The notes below the pieces were generated by a model. It searched no databases. It was not told the origin of the DNA and worked only from the letters and a program-made list of their open reading frames with translations. Positions 21,957-34,075 of a DNA stretch of 64,000 bases are shown in pieces. Both the position numbers and the translations under genes were made by a program. Source of the DNA: Benincasa hispida (lineage: Eukaryota > Streptophyta > Magnoliopsida > Cucurbitales > Cucurbitaceae); the NCBI RefSeq assembly GCF_009727055.1, contig NC_052349.1, forward strand, positions 33,869,405 to 33,933,404, in the 5' to 3' direction. Each line of letters starts with the position of its first letter. The stretch's first letter is position 1.

Positions 21957-24309
21957 ACATTCATGCTTTAACTTCTAGCAAGGAATCCAACTATTGATGT
22001 AAAAAGCCACATTTGTTCTCTCTCTAGAATGCATACTAAGTTGATTTTTCATAAAAGATCTAACTTTATTTGTAAAGCTAATTCTTTCCATGGTTAACAA
22101 AGTCTAAGTCACTTACTCTCTCGAGTAGTTGACTACTTGTTACCTAATAAACTAGGCATTGAGACACATGCAGATTAAATAAGATGAACTTTTATATATG
22201 CATGCTTTTGGAAAATGTTAGTTTATCTTCTCAACCCATTGAAAATTTAATTACACATGATGAAAGAAATAGAGAACATGAGTGAGATGAAATGTGTGGT
22301 AATCATATTCATATTAAAAATAACAGAGTTCTCAAACGTGTGATTCTTAATACAATGTATGAAATGAAAGACAAGAGTAAAAGTGACAGAAAGATATGTC
22401 AAGTCGTTGGTTATAATCTTTTGCTTCCTTTGGCTCTAATGTTGTCTACTACTGGTGATTGCTCTCGAGATGAATGGTGAACACTCTCTCACTTCCCAAA
22501 GAAGAGACTAAGCTTTCACTTAGAATCTTCAACGTGAAGTTAAGAGGTTGAAGATGGAGGTATTTTGATAGAGCTTTTGCAATCTCTTGTAAAGTCTCTA
22601 TATTTTGCATGAGCTACTTCGGGCTATTTATAAGTGTCGAAAAGTGTATACTGAGCATCTCTTCAATGATGATCGACACCTTTACATTTAATTCCATGCC
22701 TTGCTGTGCTGACTGATCGTGTCACAAAATTCATTGGTTTTGGCATGCTTGAGTTGAAGTCGGCTATCAACTTGTTATGTGATTTGACAGTTTTCCAACC
22801 ATGTTGTCGTTTTGTGATTTCATCGCGTACTTCAATCTTCATCATGTGGGTTTTCCACGCGTGCAATTGTATCACCTTTCTTTTATCTCTGCGATCAAGG
22901 TTACAGCTTCCATCTTTCAGGAGGTGTTTACTTCTTTTAAACTAAATCTTGGATCAAAAGATGTCAAAATTTGTAAATTTTAGGAAATTGTCTTTTGTAA
23001 ACATGTGATCGCATAGCTTAAATTATTTTTATGAATTCAACTCAAATTAACGTATTTTCTTCTTATTTTTCTTAATTATTTTAAATAAAAAGTTATAGTA
23101 ACTTATATTTCTACAAGTTATACTTTCTTAATAGATGGGAGATATTTTTAGAAAAGCTTTACACCTTTTAAAAGAAAAAAAAGACTTATTCATCTTTTTG
23201 TAAAATTTTTTTTAATCTAGAAATTTGAACATATATTAATTAAATTGGAATAATTTATTAAAACTTAAAACAATAACTGTATTTTAATGGTAAATAAAAC
23301 AACCTTTGCAAATGATTATATTATTCAATGTAGGTGACCATCCTATTATGATTCGTAATCTCTTTTAAACTATTAGATTTACATGATGAAACTATAGCTT
23401 TTTGTTTCCCTCTCTATATTCAATTGTATAAAATCACGAGCCACGACGTAAAAACAAGGGTGTCGAAAAAAACGACTGTTTTACTCATATCCAAAATAAA
23501 GAAAAACTGTTTTAGATCTGAATTAAATAAAAATATATGCTTTCAGATCTAAACTAAATACAAAAAAATATTTTATTGTCTAAATTAAAAGAGGAAAACA
23601 TCTTCAAATAATTAAATGCTTGCAATTTTTTTTTATGGCAAGTTTTTTCAACAACTGACTAGGCGGCCATTCTAAAAAACAACATACAGTCTCGAACAAG
23701 AGATGATATTAATACATAAAATTATCATTAAAATTTATTAGTGAAGTTGAAGTAGAGATTATTGCACATAGTACACTAAACAATAATTTTTTTTTATTTT
23801 TTATTTACAACTGTTTTAATAATAGGCCTTCTCTACCCTTCCCATTCATCAAACGTCGATTTCTGTGTAGTAACACCATTACCTCTAAAAAGAGTAATAA
23901 TTTGTGCAGAATAGGAGGAATCAATTTTAACTAAATTGCATCCAAGACCAAGGTAGATCCAGTATGGTGAATGGTGAAGTCGTCTAAGTTCATCTCCCAT
24001 TGCTGCTCCGTCTTGACTTGTTGGCATTCGAGCACGTCGATCCAACGATGCACGACGATCCTACGATAAGGGATTGGAGGTTCCTTAGTCGAAGTAATGC
24101 ATAAGCTTCTATTGAAATTTACACGAATTGTAGCATCGCCAAATAAAGCCCATAGTTAGTTTAACCCATCTTCGTCACTCATACAACTCAACGAAGACAC
24201 TACCAAGTTGTCGGAGGTAAACATTAAACACTTGTAGCTATGAAGTCCCATGATGTGGCTGATGCGTGGCACGACATGTCGTGCCATTGTTGCGGGTGGG
24301 TGAAAGAAC
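21957..24309. other. No gene seen
   Basis: 22000-22980 has retroelement-like, moderately complex sequence with only short broken frames. 23000-23830 is very AT-rich. 23833-24300 is GC-richer, with a 70-codon minus-strand open frame (23833-24045) and a CGACATGTCG palindrome near 24272; I could not assign a family. A TGTGATT-rich region and T-runs at 23625 and 23790 add nothing. Confidence 0.5.
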
Positions 24310-24442
24310 TTTTGGGAAAAATGGTATATATAGAACTGAATACACTAGCAAACTGATTACACCTCTACACTCAATGTAGAATATTCAAACTCAAATGAAA
24401 GTTGGATGGTGTAACAAGACTTAGATATAAAAATAACTGAAG
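24310..24442 (-). repeat. Element B left LTR, first piece
   Basis: Aligns with 33341-33470 (shared ACTGAATACACTAGCAAAC and GGTGTAACAAG). It ends in TGAAG, the target duplication of element A; the LTR resumes at 29085 (second TGAAG at 29080-29084). Confidence 0.85.
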
Positions 24443-24635
24443 TGTTGAGACTGCTTCTGTATATTTGATGAATTCAGCCCAGATGATGAAATGTTTGTGA
24501 GGCCTTTCTTTGCTGATCCAAATGTGAGCCCAGTTCTTTTGCCCTAAAAATACTTTGGTTGGTAGAAAACTTGGCTATCATGTGCCCACGATTTTCCAGC
24601 TGATGCCTTACACGTGTTTTGAACTATTGCTATTG
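24443..24635 (-). repeat. Element A left LTR, truncated
   Basis: About 190 bp aligning with 28630-28820 (shared GATGAAATGTTTGTGAGGC and TTTTCCAGCTGATGCCTTAC). Homology stops near 24635, where the LTR of element C begins. Confidence 0.8.
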
Positions 24636-24941
24636 AAATGCCTTGAATCTGTTTGCTGGCGCTTCAAACAACCTATTTAGATTTTTGTATTCAACATATT
24701 TATTTATTTGCAGTTATTTACATTTTTGACCCTAGGGTTTAGAGCAGTGCGATATATAAACTCTCTAACCTAGAGGCGCCGTTTTTTATGTAATTCTGAA
24801 AATATTCTCTCGAAATAATATTGTTCTCCCTCTGCCCGTGGACGTAGCTAACACACTGTTAGTTAACCATGTATATCTGTGTGTCGATCTTTCCCTACTC
24901 TACGTTTCTTTTTGTGTTCTTTAATTGTCGATTTCGCAACA
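24636..24941 (+). repeat. Element C 5' LTR (plus strand)
   Basis: About 300 bp ending GCAACA at 24941, directly before a plus-strand primer site. A TATA-like GATATATAAAC is at about 24749-24759. The left boundary is set only by loss of homology to element A's LTR, so it is approximate. Confidence 0.6.
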
Positions 24942-24944
24942 AAC

Positions 24945-24957
24945 TAGTATCGGAGCC
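24945..24957 (+). promoter_or_regulatory. Primer-binding site of element C
   Basis: TAGTATCGGAGCC, two substitutions away from the canonical TGGTATCAGAGCC Met-tRNA complement, 3 bp after the LTR end. Confidence 0.75.
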
Positions 24958-25006
24958 TTGTTAAGTTTTTTTTTTTCGAAATTCCGTATTTGTTCGACAA
25001 TTGAAG

Positions 25007-27345
25007 ATGTCTGGCGTGAATGTAAAGGTCGACAAATTTACCGGGAGGAATAGTTCTGGTTTATGGTAGATCAAGATGCGATCCCTGCTAAAGCAGCAGA
25101 GGCTATGGGCGCCGCTGACGGGTAAGTAAAAAAAAGCTGCCATGGATGATGAAGAGTGGCAGACTCTTGAGGAGCAGGCTTATTCGACGATCATGCTATG
25201 TTTGGCTGATGACGTCATCATTGAGGTCGCAGATGAAGAAACTGCCGCTGGACTTTGGTTGAAGTTAGAGAGTCTTTACATGATGAAATCTTTAACTAAG
25301 AAGTTTTTTCTGAAGAAACGTTTGTATCATCTACGTATGCAGGAAGGTACGTCTTTGCGAGACCATCTTGATCAATTAAATAAAATTTTATTAGATCTGT
25401 GTAATGTAGAGGTTAAGGTTGATGATGAGGATGCTACCCTAATTCTGTTGACATCTTTACCGCCGTCTTATGAGACTTTTGTTGACTCGTAGATTGAAGG
25501 GAAAGAAACTCTGACCTTAGAAGATACAAAGTCCACATTGCTTATGAGAAAGGACCGTTAGAATGCAGGAAGTTCAGTTATAGCAATTCAGGCATCTGGG
25601 TTAGCTGCTACAGGAAGCAAGGGAAATAGGAATTCTGGTAAGCAGAAGTCGAATCAGAATAAAAGGTCTTCAAAGTCAAAGGGTTCTAGATCAGATGATA
25701 TTTATAACTACTGTAAAGAAAAGAGGCATTGGAAAACCGAATGTCCTAAGATAAAAAGGAATCAGGAAACGAAGGAAAAGAGTGACAAAAGGGAAGCATT
25801 CGCCTCTGTTGCACAAGTTGAGATTGATTCTGAAGAAGTCGAGATCGATTCTGAAGGAGATCTAGCTTTAGTTGTGAATAAACAGTCACATTCTGATGAT
25901 GTGTGGGTTCTTGATTCTGGGGCATCTTATCATATGTGCCCAAATAAAGAGTGGTTCTCAACCTATCAGCAAATAGATGGAGGGAATGTTAGCATGCTAA
26001 CGGTGCTGTGTGCAAGATAGTTAGAATCGGCTCAGTCAAGATACGAACACATAATGGTACCTTCTACACTTTAGAAGAGGTTAGGCTTGTTCTACTAATG
26101 AAGAAAATTTTGATATCATTTAGTATACTCGATAGCAAGGGTTATAGTTTTGAAGGTAAAGGTGGAGCAATATATATCTATAAGGGTTCTGAGGTAGTTC
26201 TAAAAGGCATAAAGCGTGGAACACTGTATTTTCTATTAGGTTCCACAATAACAGGTTATGTTGTTGTTGCATCGTCGGTCGTTCATAAGGATGATATGAC
26301 TAAGTTATGGCATATGAGACTTGGTCATATAAGTGAAAAGGGGATGCAAATTCTGTCAAAAAGAGATCTTCTTTGTGGGCATAAGGTGTAGGATTTTTAA
26401 TTTTGTGAACATTGTGTATTTGGAAAGCTTCACCGCAACAAGTTTCCAAGAGGTGTTCATTGTACAAAAGGGACACTTGATTATATTCATTCAGACTGTT
26501 GGGGACCTTCCAAAGTTGAATCTATTGGAGACAGTAGGTATTTTTGTCTATAATTGATGATTACTCAAGAATGACTTGGGCGTTTATGATCAAACATAAA
26601 AGTGAAGCCTTCAAGAATTTCAAGTAGTGGAGATATTGATTGAAAATCAAACTGGAAAGAAGATCAAAAGGCTGCGAACTGATAATGGTCTGGAATTTTG
26701 TGGATCTGAATTTTATGAGTTGTGTAAAGCTGAGGGGATTGTTCGCCATCATACTGTTAGGAATACTCCACAGCAAAATAGGGTTGCAGAACGTATGAAT
26801 CAGACGTTGTTGGAGAGAGCAAGATGTATGCTCTCTAATGCAGGGTTGCTAGAAAGTTTTAGGCAAAAACAGTGAATACATCATGTTATCTGATCAATCG
26901 TGGACCTTACACAGCTATTGATTGTAAAACACCTTACGAGGTCTGGTCTAGTAAGCCTGCATATTATTTTTTATTAAAAGTTTTTGGTTGTACTGTCTAC
27001 TATCATGTTAATGAGGGTAAATTAGAACCAAGAGCTAAAAAGGGTATATTTGTGGGTTTTGGGGATGGAGTTAAGGGATATAGAATCTGGTCACCTTCTG
27101 AGAATAGAGTCATACTTAGTAGGACTGTGATATTTGATGAAAATTCCATGCTTAACTCAACTGTAAAGCCTTTTGTGACGTCTACTAATGTGGGAGAAAG
27201 TAGTAGTGTTGATAAACAGGTGGAGATGCAATTCACTTCAGCTGTGAATGAATTACAACATCAAGGTGGAGAAGATCAATACGTTACTAAGAAACTGATG
27301 TGCAACCAGAAATTAATGTGCCTAGAACGTTAGAAGTTGATTTGC
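25007..27345 (+). pseudogene. Element C gag-protease-integrase, truncated
   Basis: ATG at 25007 starts a gag (MSGVNVKVDKFTGRNSSGLW, then a stop). It continues with LWLKLESLYMMKSLTKKFFL, the UBN2/Retrotran-gag region, a damaged zinc knuckle (YNYCKEKRHWKTEC, about 25710; first Cys lost), a protease motif VLDSGASYHMCP (about 25909) and the integrase zinc site (LWHMRLGHISEKGMQILSKR, 26308; CEHCVFGK after a frameshift). In the catalytic core, HSDCWGP and RTDNGLEFCGSEFYELC (about 26683) carry the Asp residues and VAERMNQTLLERAR the Glu. The following Retrov_C-like region (PYEVWSSKPAYYF...) ends near 27345. Several stops and at least three frameshifts; no reverse transcriptase. The polyprotein would make capsid, protease and integrase. 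Confidence 0.85.
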
Positions 27346-28557
27346 CTGACAATTCTAGATCATGAGTAGATCAACCGAGTATATAACTTTAGAGTCATTT
27401 AGCACCTCAAGGTTTCCTCCTTTACCCCTGTATTCACACTCAATAGCATCTAACATACCTAAGGAGATTAGATTTCTCTTAAGTAATAGAATATATCTCA
27501 CATTCCTAAGAAGTTTGATGGTTCCATCCTTAAGTTTCATGGAAACAGAGCCACTGCCTTCTATTTTACAGCCTTGGTTGTTTCCCATATATACCATTTC
27601 TCCTTTTATTTCTTTGAAGATGTTAAACTAATGTTTCATTGAGGTCATATGATAGGTGCATCCGAAATCTAGAACCCAATCATGTTTTCCTAGAGGGTTT
27701 CCATGATTGGATTTATCTAAAGTTGAGGCTAAAGCATCTGAGTAGATGAAGGAACCTTCTACAATAAATGCTTCGGAGTGTTTGCCTTTTGAATCCTTCT
27801 CTTTCTCTTAGTTTTTTCCCTTTAAAATAAAACAGTCCTTAATTAGATGTCCCTTTTTCTTACAGTACTTGCATTTTATTTTCTGTTTTGATTTATTTTC
27901 TTATGAGTTGTGAGGTTTTCTGTCTTTTGAATGGTTTTGTTTGAAGTTTCCTTTTACAAATAGACCTTCACCACTAGGTTTGTTCTTTCTATCAATCTGT
28001 AGCTCAAGCTCTCTAGTTCTTAGGGCTGAAATTATAGTGTTTGTGCTTATACTATCCCTTCCATACTTTAGAGTATTTTTAATTTCTTTATACGGTTCAG
28101 GCAAGGAGTTTAGAAGCACATAGGCTTCATTTTCATCACTAAGTTTTTCTCTTAGAGTTTGAAATTCAGCCACTATTTTCTTGAACTCATCTAAGTTATC
28201 AATTAATATTTTAGATGAATCCATTTCAAATGTGAAGAATTTCTCCCTAAGATACATTTTTCTTGGAAGATCTTTAGTAGCATATAACTCTTCTAGCTTA
28301 GTCCATATCCTATATGCAGTTTCTTGATCTAAAACTTGTCTAAGAACACTATCACTAAGATTAAGGACCAACGTACCATAGGCTGCCAACTCCCAGTCTT
28401 CTTTTTCTTAAGTTGTCACAGTGGCAGGGAGTGTTGATGGATCAAGGAGGGCTCTGTGGGCTTTCTACTGGCCGAGTATCGTCTTGATTTTGGCCTTCCA
28501 CAGTCCGAAGTCTCCTTTGCCATCAAATTTCTCAACCTCGAATCTTGTTACTGACAT
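27346..28557 (-). pseudogene. Element A gag and protease (minus), truncated
   Basis: ATG at 28557 opens MSVTRFEVEKFDGKGDFGLW, a typical copia gag start. A stop near 28410 precedes a long clean stretch (28389-27901) with LNLSDSVLRQVLDQETAYRI, LEELYATKDLPRKMYLREKF and LLNSLPEPYKEIKNTLKYGR. A zinc knuckle CKYCKKKGHLIKDC follows at about 27870-27830, then a protease-region frame (27597-27355) with IEGSGSVSMKLKDGTIKLLR and NLISLGMLDAIECEY. The sequence then stops at the junction with element C, so integrase, reverse transcriptase and RNase H are absent. Confidence 0.85.
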
Positions 28558-28614
28558 TTTGGATGAAAAACTTGTGTCTTGATTCTCCAAGAATTGAGAT
28601 CTTGTAATTCTTTT

Positions 28615-28626
28615 GCTCTAATACCA
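28615..28626 (-). promoter_or_regulatory. Primer-binding site of element A
   Basis: Minus strand TGGTATTAGAGC, one change from the Met-tRNA complement, next to the LTR edge at 28630. Confidence 0.8.
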
Positions 28627-28629
28627 CTT

Positions 28630-29079
28630 TATTGGGCCTGCTTCTGTATATTTCATGAATTCAACCCAAATGATGAAATGTTTGTGAGGCTTTTCTTTGC
28701 TTATCCAAATGTGAGCCCAGTTCTTTTGCCCCAAAAATACTCTGGTTAGTAGAAAACTTGGCTATTACGTGCCTACAATTTTCCAGCTGATGCCTTACAC
28801 GTGGTTTAAACCACTGCTCTTTGTCTGATGGAAAAATAAAAGAAACACTTTCTTTCTGATGGGTGATTAATGCAGAATTAATTTTCTCTCTCCCTTTTGC
28901 TCTCTGATTCTCTGATTCTCTGTCTTTCGAGTTATTTCACTTTCTTCTAACCCTAATGTCTTCTTGTTTGATCTGTGCGACTGCTTTGAGTATATGATGG
29001 AAGAGTCATACAATCGTGTAGATGATGGTATAATGTGAAATAGTTCTTGAATGTTGAATGTATGAGCTTATAATCTTCA
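28630..29079 (-). repeat. Element A right (5') LTR
   Basis: 450 bp. The inner terminus is TATTGGGC where the other LTR has TGTTGAGA, so the inner TG has mutated. A CTCTGATTCTCTGATTCTCTG microrepeat lies near 28901-28922. The outer end AATCTTCA abuts TGAAG. Confidence 0.8.
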
Positions 29080-29694
29080 TGAAGACTTAAAAGAACTTCA
29101 AAACTTTTTGAGACTCAAAACGTACGTGAGGAATGCTTCTGGTAAGCACTATCCTGAAGACAATTATTCACTCTGCATGGGGTGCAAGTAGACTATAACG
29201 ATCGTCTCATTAGGATATGATGACTAACTCCGGTAGAATTACAACCTCGAGCTAATTGGATCTAACAAAACTCTTGGATACTTTCTCTCAACTCAACTCA
29301 AGAATAAAAGAAAAAAAGGAAAGAAAGCAAACAACTCTTCAATTTGGAGTTGAGTGCTACAAATGAAGAACCAAGTTGCTATTTATAGGCTAGCAACTTG
29401 ATAACTCTCCAAATTACAAAATAAAATAAAATAAATAAATAAATCGAAACCTTTGTCAAATTTGTCTCAATTCAGTTGTTACTTGACAAAAATCAAACAT
29501 AACTTGTTCAAATTGAAAAAATTACAAATTTAACTTTCATACATTAAAATTTGTACATAGAACTTCATTTTAATTTGAAATTTCAATTCAATTTGAAAAT
29601 TTCTAAACAATGAATTTAATCTATACAATTAAATTCACTTTATGCTTTAAATATTTACAAAACTTTCACTTTCCTTCACTATATATATCCAACA
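29080..29694 (-). repeat. Element B left LTR, second piece (with TSD copy)
   Basis: Resumes the LTR with GACTTAAAAGAACTT and continues, parallel to 33480-34075, to CCAACA at 29694. 29080-29084 is the second TGAAG. Confidence 0.82.
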
Positions 29695-32600
29695 TTCTCC
29701 TACATGAAAGAAAGTGAGAAAAATCAAACAGAATCGTTGAGAGCAAACAAAAAAGCTATGCATCAAGAGAGGTGTCTTCTAGATTTGAACCTCCTTAGTG
29801 AATATCCATCGAATTTACTGAAGAAATAGTGAGACTAAGATCTTGAACTATCATTCTCATTGTTAAATTGAGACAACATATATCACACACAACTCATCTC
29901 ATATTTTTTAGTTCAATACATTTATGTCCATTTTGGTCTTGGACAAAATTTTGAATCCAAGAGAGCTTTAAAGAACATAAGCCATTTGAAAAGTTCCCAT
30001 AGAAGTGACCTCACTTCTACTCTTATATAGGTAATATTGATTAAGAGTATTCTGTCAATATAACCTTAACATCAACAGACACTCTGGAATATCATAGAAA
30101 TGGGAAAAAACTATAACTTTCTTAGTATGTCAATTATGAATTATTCAACTAGTTTTCCTATTGAACCTAGATCTTGGGATCTCCAGTCGACTAGGTTAGG
30201 TTACCACTAGATAACTCACTTCATAGGCTTTAGCCTCATTTCCCTTGATGTATATGTGACTTGCTCTCTTGACAACCTTTCCGTCAAAGAATCTGCAATA
30301 TTCTCTTTCATAATCAATGAAAAATATACAATTAGAAAACAATTACCTTATCGAATTATGTCTGTGTCCAAAATGTTGTGACTTGCCATCATAGACATTA
30401 TTCTTGGTTCTCATAGAGGCCTCTAAATTGTCACAATAAATACATAATGCACTTACAGGCTTCGGCCACAATGGAATATCTTCGAGAAAATTTTGGAACC
30501 ATTCAGCTTCTTCGCTTGTTTATCAAGAGCTATAAACTCTGATTCCATAGTAGAACATGCTATATACATCTATTTTGAAGATTTCCATGACACAGCTGCT
30601 CCACCTAAGGTAATATTACCATGGGTTGATTTAGTCTCCATGCTATCAGAAATCTAATTAGCATCACTAAATCCTTTCAATACATGTAGATACCTTATAT
30701 AATGCAATCCATAGTCTAGATTGTACTTCAAGCACATTAGAACTATAACTAATGCATTCCAAGGATCATGTGCAGGATTGCTAGAGTATCTTGGTAATCT
30801 TCCTACTAAATATTGTACAATTCATTATGTACATTAAGCTACCAATAAATCTATAATATTCTAGAGAAAACACACCTTCTTCATTATGTTTCTTCAAATT
30901 ACAATTTTGTTCAAATGGAGTAACAGCCGACTTACTCTCACAATGATCAAGTTTTATCAGCACTTTCTTTATATAATGAAATTCAGAAAAGTATGCATTC
31001 ATTTGGATTTCTTATTATTTGAATTTCAAGGATAATATCAGCAAGACTAAGTTCTTTCATATCAAAGTTTGATTTCAACATCTTTTTAGTGGAATTAATA
31101 ACATTTCTATTTACACCCATTATTAACATATCATCCACATACAAGTAAACAATGACATACTTTTGATTTATGGTTTAACATAGATACATATATCACACTC
31201 ATTTATATTAAATCCATTTGATAACACAATGTGATCAAACATTTCATACCATTGTTTAGGTGCTTGTTTCAACCCATAAAGAGAGTTAACAAATTTAAAA
31301 ATTTTGTTTTCAAGTCCTTTAACAACAAACCATTCAGGTTGTTCCATATAAATTTCTTCATCTAAATCTCCATTTAAAAATGCAGTTTTTACATCCATTT
31401 AGTGTATTTCTAAATTTTGTAAAGCTACTATTTCAATTAACATCCTTATAAATGTAATCCTCGTCAGTAGAGAATAGGTGTCAAAGAAATCCAGCCTATC
31501 TTTTTGGCAAAAGCCGTAAGCTACCAATCGGGCTTTGTACTTATCAATAGTGTCGTCAGTCTTTAGTTTTTTCTTAAAAATCCATTGACTCCCAATTGGT
31601 TACTTCCAGGGGGTAAATCAACCAATACCCATGTATTGTTCTATAAAATGGATTCTAGCTCACTATTGATAGCTTCCTTCTAATAAGGTGTATCAGGAGA
31701 TGATACAACTTCTTGAAAAGTCTGAGACTCACCTTTTATCATATCAGTTATGAAATCCTATCCAACAGAAGTAGCTTTCTTAGCTCTTTTGCTTCTTCTA
31801 GGTTCAGGCTCAGTATTCTGATCGTCTTGACCTTTCGAAGAGCTAGCCTCATTAATTCTTTTGTTACCATAAGATATTTCTGATTTAATCATTATGAATC
31901 TATAAGCAGCATTATACATTGCATAGCCTATAAAGACACAATCAATTGTCTTAGGCCTAAGTTTGGTTCTTTTTCGTAAAGGAACTTGTACCTTTGCCAA
32001 ACTCCCCCACACTTTCAGCATTTTATATGAGGGTAACTTTCCATTCCACACTTCATAAGATGACTTCTTAGTCTTCTTATGTGGAATTTTATTTATTATA
32101 AAATTTGCTGTCATCAAAGCTTCCTCCCATAAATTGTGAGGTAAACCTGAACTATTTAACATGCAATTAACCATGTCCTTTAAAGTTTAGTTATTTCTTT
32201 CAGCTACACAATTTTGTTGTGGTGTATAAGGTGTTGTAGTTTGATGGATTATACCATTAACTCCACAGAATTCATAAAGTGGTGATGATTCATATTCACC
32301 ACCTCTATCTGCTCTAAGAACCTTTACTTTTTTCTCAAGTTGATTTTCAACTTCTGCCTTATATGTTTTAAAAACATTAAAGGTTTCATCTTTACTATGT
32401 AATAAATATACATAGTAATATTTAATATAATCATCCATGATTTTTAACTTATGCCGTATATAATTCATCTTTGTCCCTTCTTGTGCTTGCATAATGTAGC
32501 AGTATGGCCATTCTTACCGGAAACCCAACAATTGCATCAAATGCACTTGCTAGCATCATTCCTTGACCCATGATTCACATTTTTCTTCTTGAAATTTTGC

Positions 32601-33311
32601 TTCTTGGGTTTATATTTTGAAGCTTTAGCAATGTGAGCCTTAGCTTTAACTTCTACTGGAGCTTTATCTCCTATTCTGTTATCCTCTTCTATACGAAGTT
32701 TTACCGTGAGTTTCTCCATGGATAATTCCTTACGCTTGTGTTTGAGATAGCATTTAAAGTTCTAGGAAGGAGGCAACTTCTCAATCATAGCAGCAACTTA
32801 GAATGGCTCACTGATGTCCAATCCTTCACTTCGTAAATCACCAATAATAATTTGCAATTCCTCCATCTGATTGACTACTAACTTGGTATTGACCATCTTA
32901 TATTCTTTAAGAATTTTCCCACAAGAAATTTCTTAGTACCAACATCTTCCAGTTTATACTTCTTGTCTAATGCCTCCCACAATAGTTTTGTTGTATTGTA
33001 GGCATTGCAATAGGCATTATACAAAGTGTCCTCAAATGACTAAGTATATAATTACGACACAGGAAGTCCAAATACATCCATGCTTGCTTTGCTGCTTCTG
33101 TTTCAGGAGTGACAGCTTCTGGCAGGGTAATTGGGAAATCTTCCTACTAAATATGAGCAAAATTTAATGTGGTGAGATAGAAGATCATCTTCTGTTGTCA
33201 TTTATTGAAATTATCTCCCTTGAACTTCTCTTGTTTTTCAGCATGAGATTTAACAATGGGTGTTCCCATCATGGTAAAAGTAGCGATATTGGTGGAGGAG
33301 TTTGTAGCCAT
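29695..33311 (-). pseudogene. Element B gag-pol (minus), decayed
   Basis: ATG at 33311 starts MATNSSTNIATFTMMGTPIV, then QEKFKGDNFNK and a stop. Integrase core frame 32492-32187 has LEKKVKVLRADRGGEYESSP, the second catalytic Asp, and TTPYTPQQNCVAERNN, the Glu. 32174-31758 gives MVNCMLNSSGLPHNLWEEAL and SYEVWNGKLPSYKMLKVWGS. Reverse transcriptase pieces: MDVKTAFLNGDLDEEIYMEQ at 31398 and LYGLKQAPKQWYEMFDHIVL; the catalytic YVDD box survives near 31140 only as a minus-strand VYVDDMLIMG-like reading. RNase H remains near 30780-30400 as fragments. Frameshifts and stops separate the parts. 29695-30280 is the 3' untranslated part. Confidence 0.82.
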
Positions 33312-33340
33312 TAGTTCAAATATACTAACTGTCTTCAAAT

Positions 33341-34075
33341 TGTTGGGAAAAATTGTATAAAACTGAATACACTAGCAAACGGATTACACCTCAATTACTA
33401 GAGATAATACATCCAACGTATAACATTAAAACTCAAACGAAAGCCAGGTGGTGTAACAAGGTTTAGATATGAAAATAACCAAAGACTTAAAAGAACTTGA
33501 AAACCTTATGAGACTCAAAACGTACTCGAGGCACGCTTCTAGTAAGCATTGTCCTGAAGACAATTACATGGGGTGCAAGTAGACTACAGTGATCGTCTCA
33601 GCAAAATATAACAACTAACTCCAATAGAACTACAACCTTGAACTACTTGGATCTGGCAAAACTTTTGGATACTTTCTCTCAACTCAACTCAGGAACAAAA
33701 GAAAAAAGGAAAGAAAGGAGAGAACTTTTCATCTTGGAGTGGGATGCTACAAATGAAGAATCAAGTTGTTATTTATAGGCTAGCAACTTGGTAACTCTCC
33801 AAATTACAAAATAAAATCAAATGAATACAAAGATTGAAACATTTGTCAAATTTTACTCAATCGAGTTCTTACTTGATAAAAGATCAAACATAACTCATTC
33901 AAATTGAAAAAACTACAAATTTAACTTTCATACATACTATATTTGTACATGAAACATCATTTATTTGAAGTTTCAATTCAATTTGAATGTTTCTAAATAA
34001 TGAATTTAATCTACACAATTAAATTCATTTTATGTTTCAAATTTTTTCCCAACTTTCACTTTCTTTTACCAAACA
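33341..34075 (-). repeat. Element B right (5') LTR
   Basis: 735 bp, TGTTGGGAAAAATTG to ACCAAACA. The sequence next to it inside the element on the minus strand is ATTTGAAGACAGTTAG, not a Met-tRNA primer site; gag starts only about 30 bp further on. Element G has the same arrangement. Confidence 0.85.

Larger units (their letters stand above)
24443..29079 (-). mobile_element. Composite copia element A inside the LTR of B
   Basis: Bounded by TGTTGAGACTGCTTCTG and AATCTTCA with perfect TGAAG duplications (24438-24442, 29080-29084). The right LTR is 28630-29079 (450 bp) with a TGGTATTAGAGC primer site on the minus strand; the left LTR is only 24443 to about 24635. Between them are the 5' part of a minus-strand copia (gag and protease, 28557-27355) and the 5' part of a different, plus-strand copia (C, about 24636-27345). 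Neither has reverse transcriptase. A single deletion after C inserted into A's left LTR would explain it. Confidence 0.8.
24310..34075 (-). mobile_element. Copia element B (minus), left LTR split by element A
   Basis: The right LTR is 33341-34075 (735 bp). The left LTR is in two pieces, 24310-24442 and 29085-29694, which together align with it. The interior 29695-33340 carries, in minus order, gag, integrase, reverse transcriptase and RNase H relics. Minus orientation follows from the gene order and from a purine-rich tract next to the inner left LTR edge (CTTTCATGTAGGAGAA). Outer flanks (AGAAC before 24310, TGCAT after 34075) do not form a target duplication, and the left LTR starts TT instead of TG, so the ends are eroded. 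Confidence 0.82.

Noticed and set aside
23833..24045. 70-codon minus-strand frame in a GC-richer patch
   Set aside because: No recognisable family, and neighbouring frames are equally open over short spans; left as unassigned sequence.
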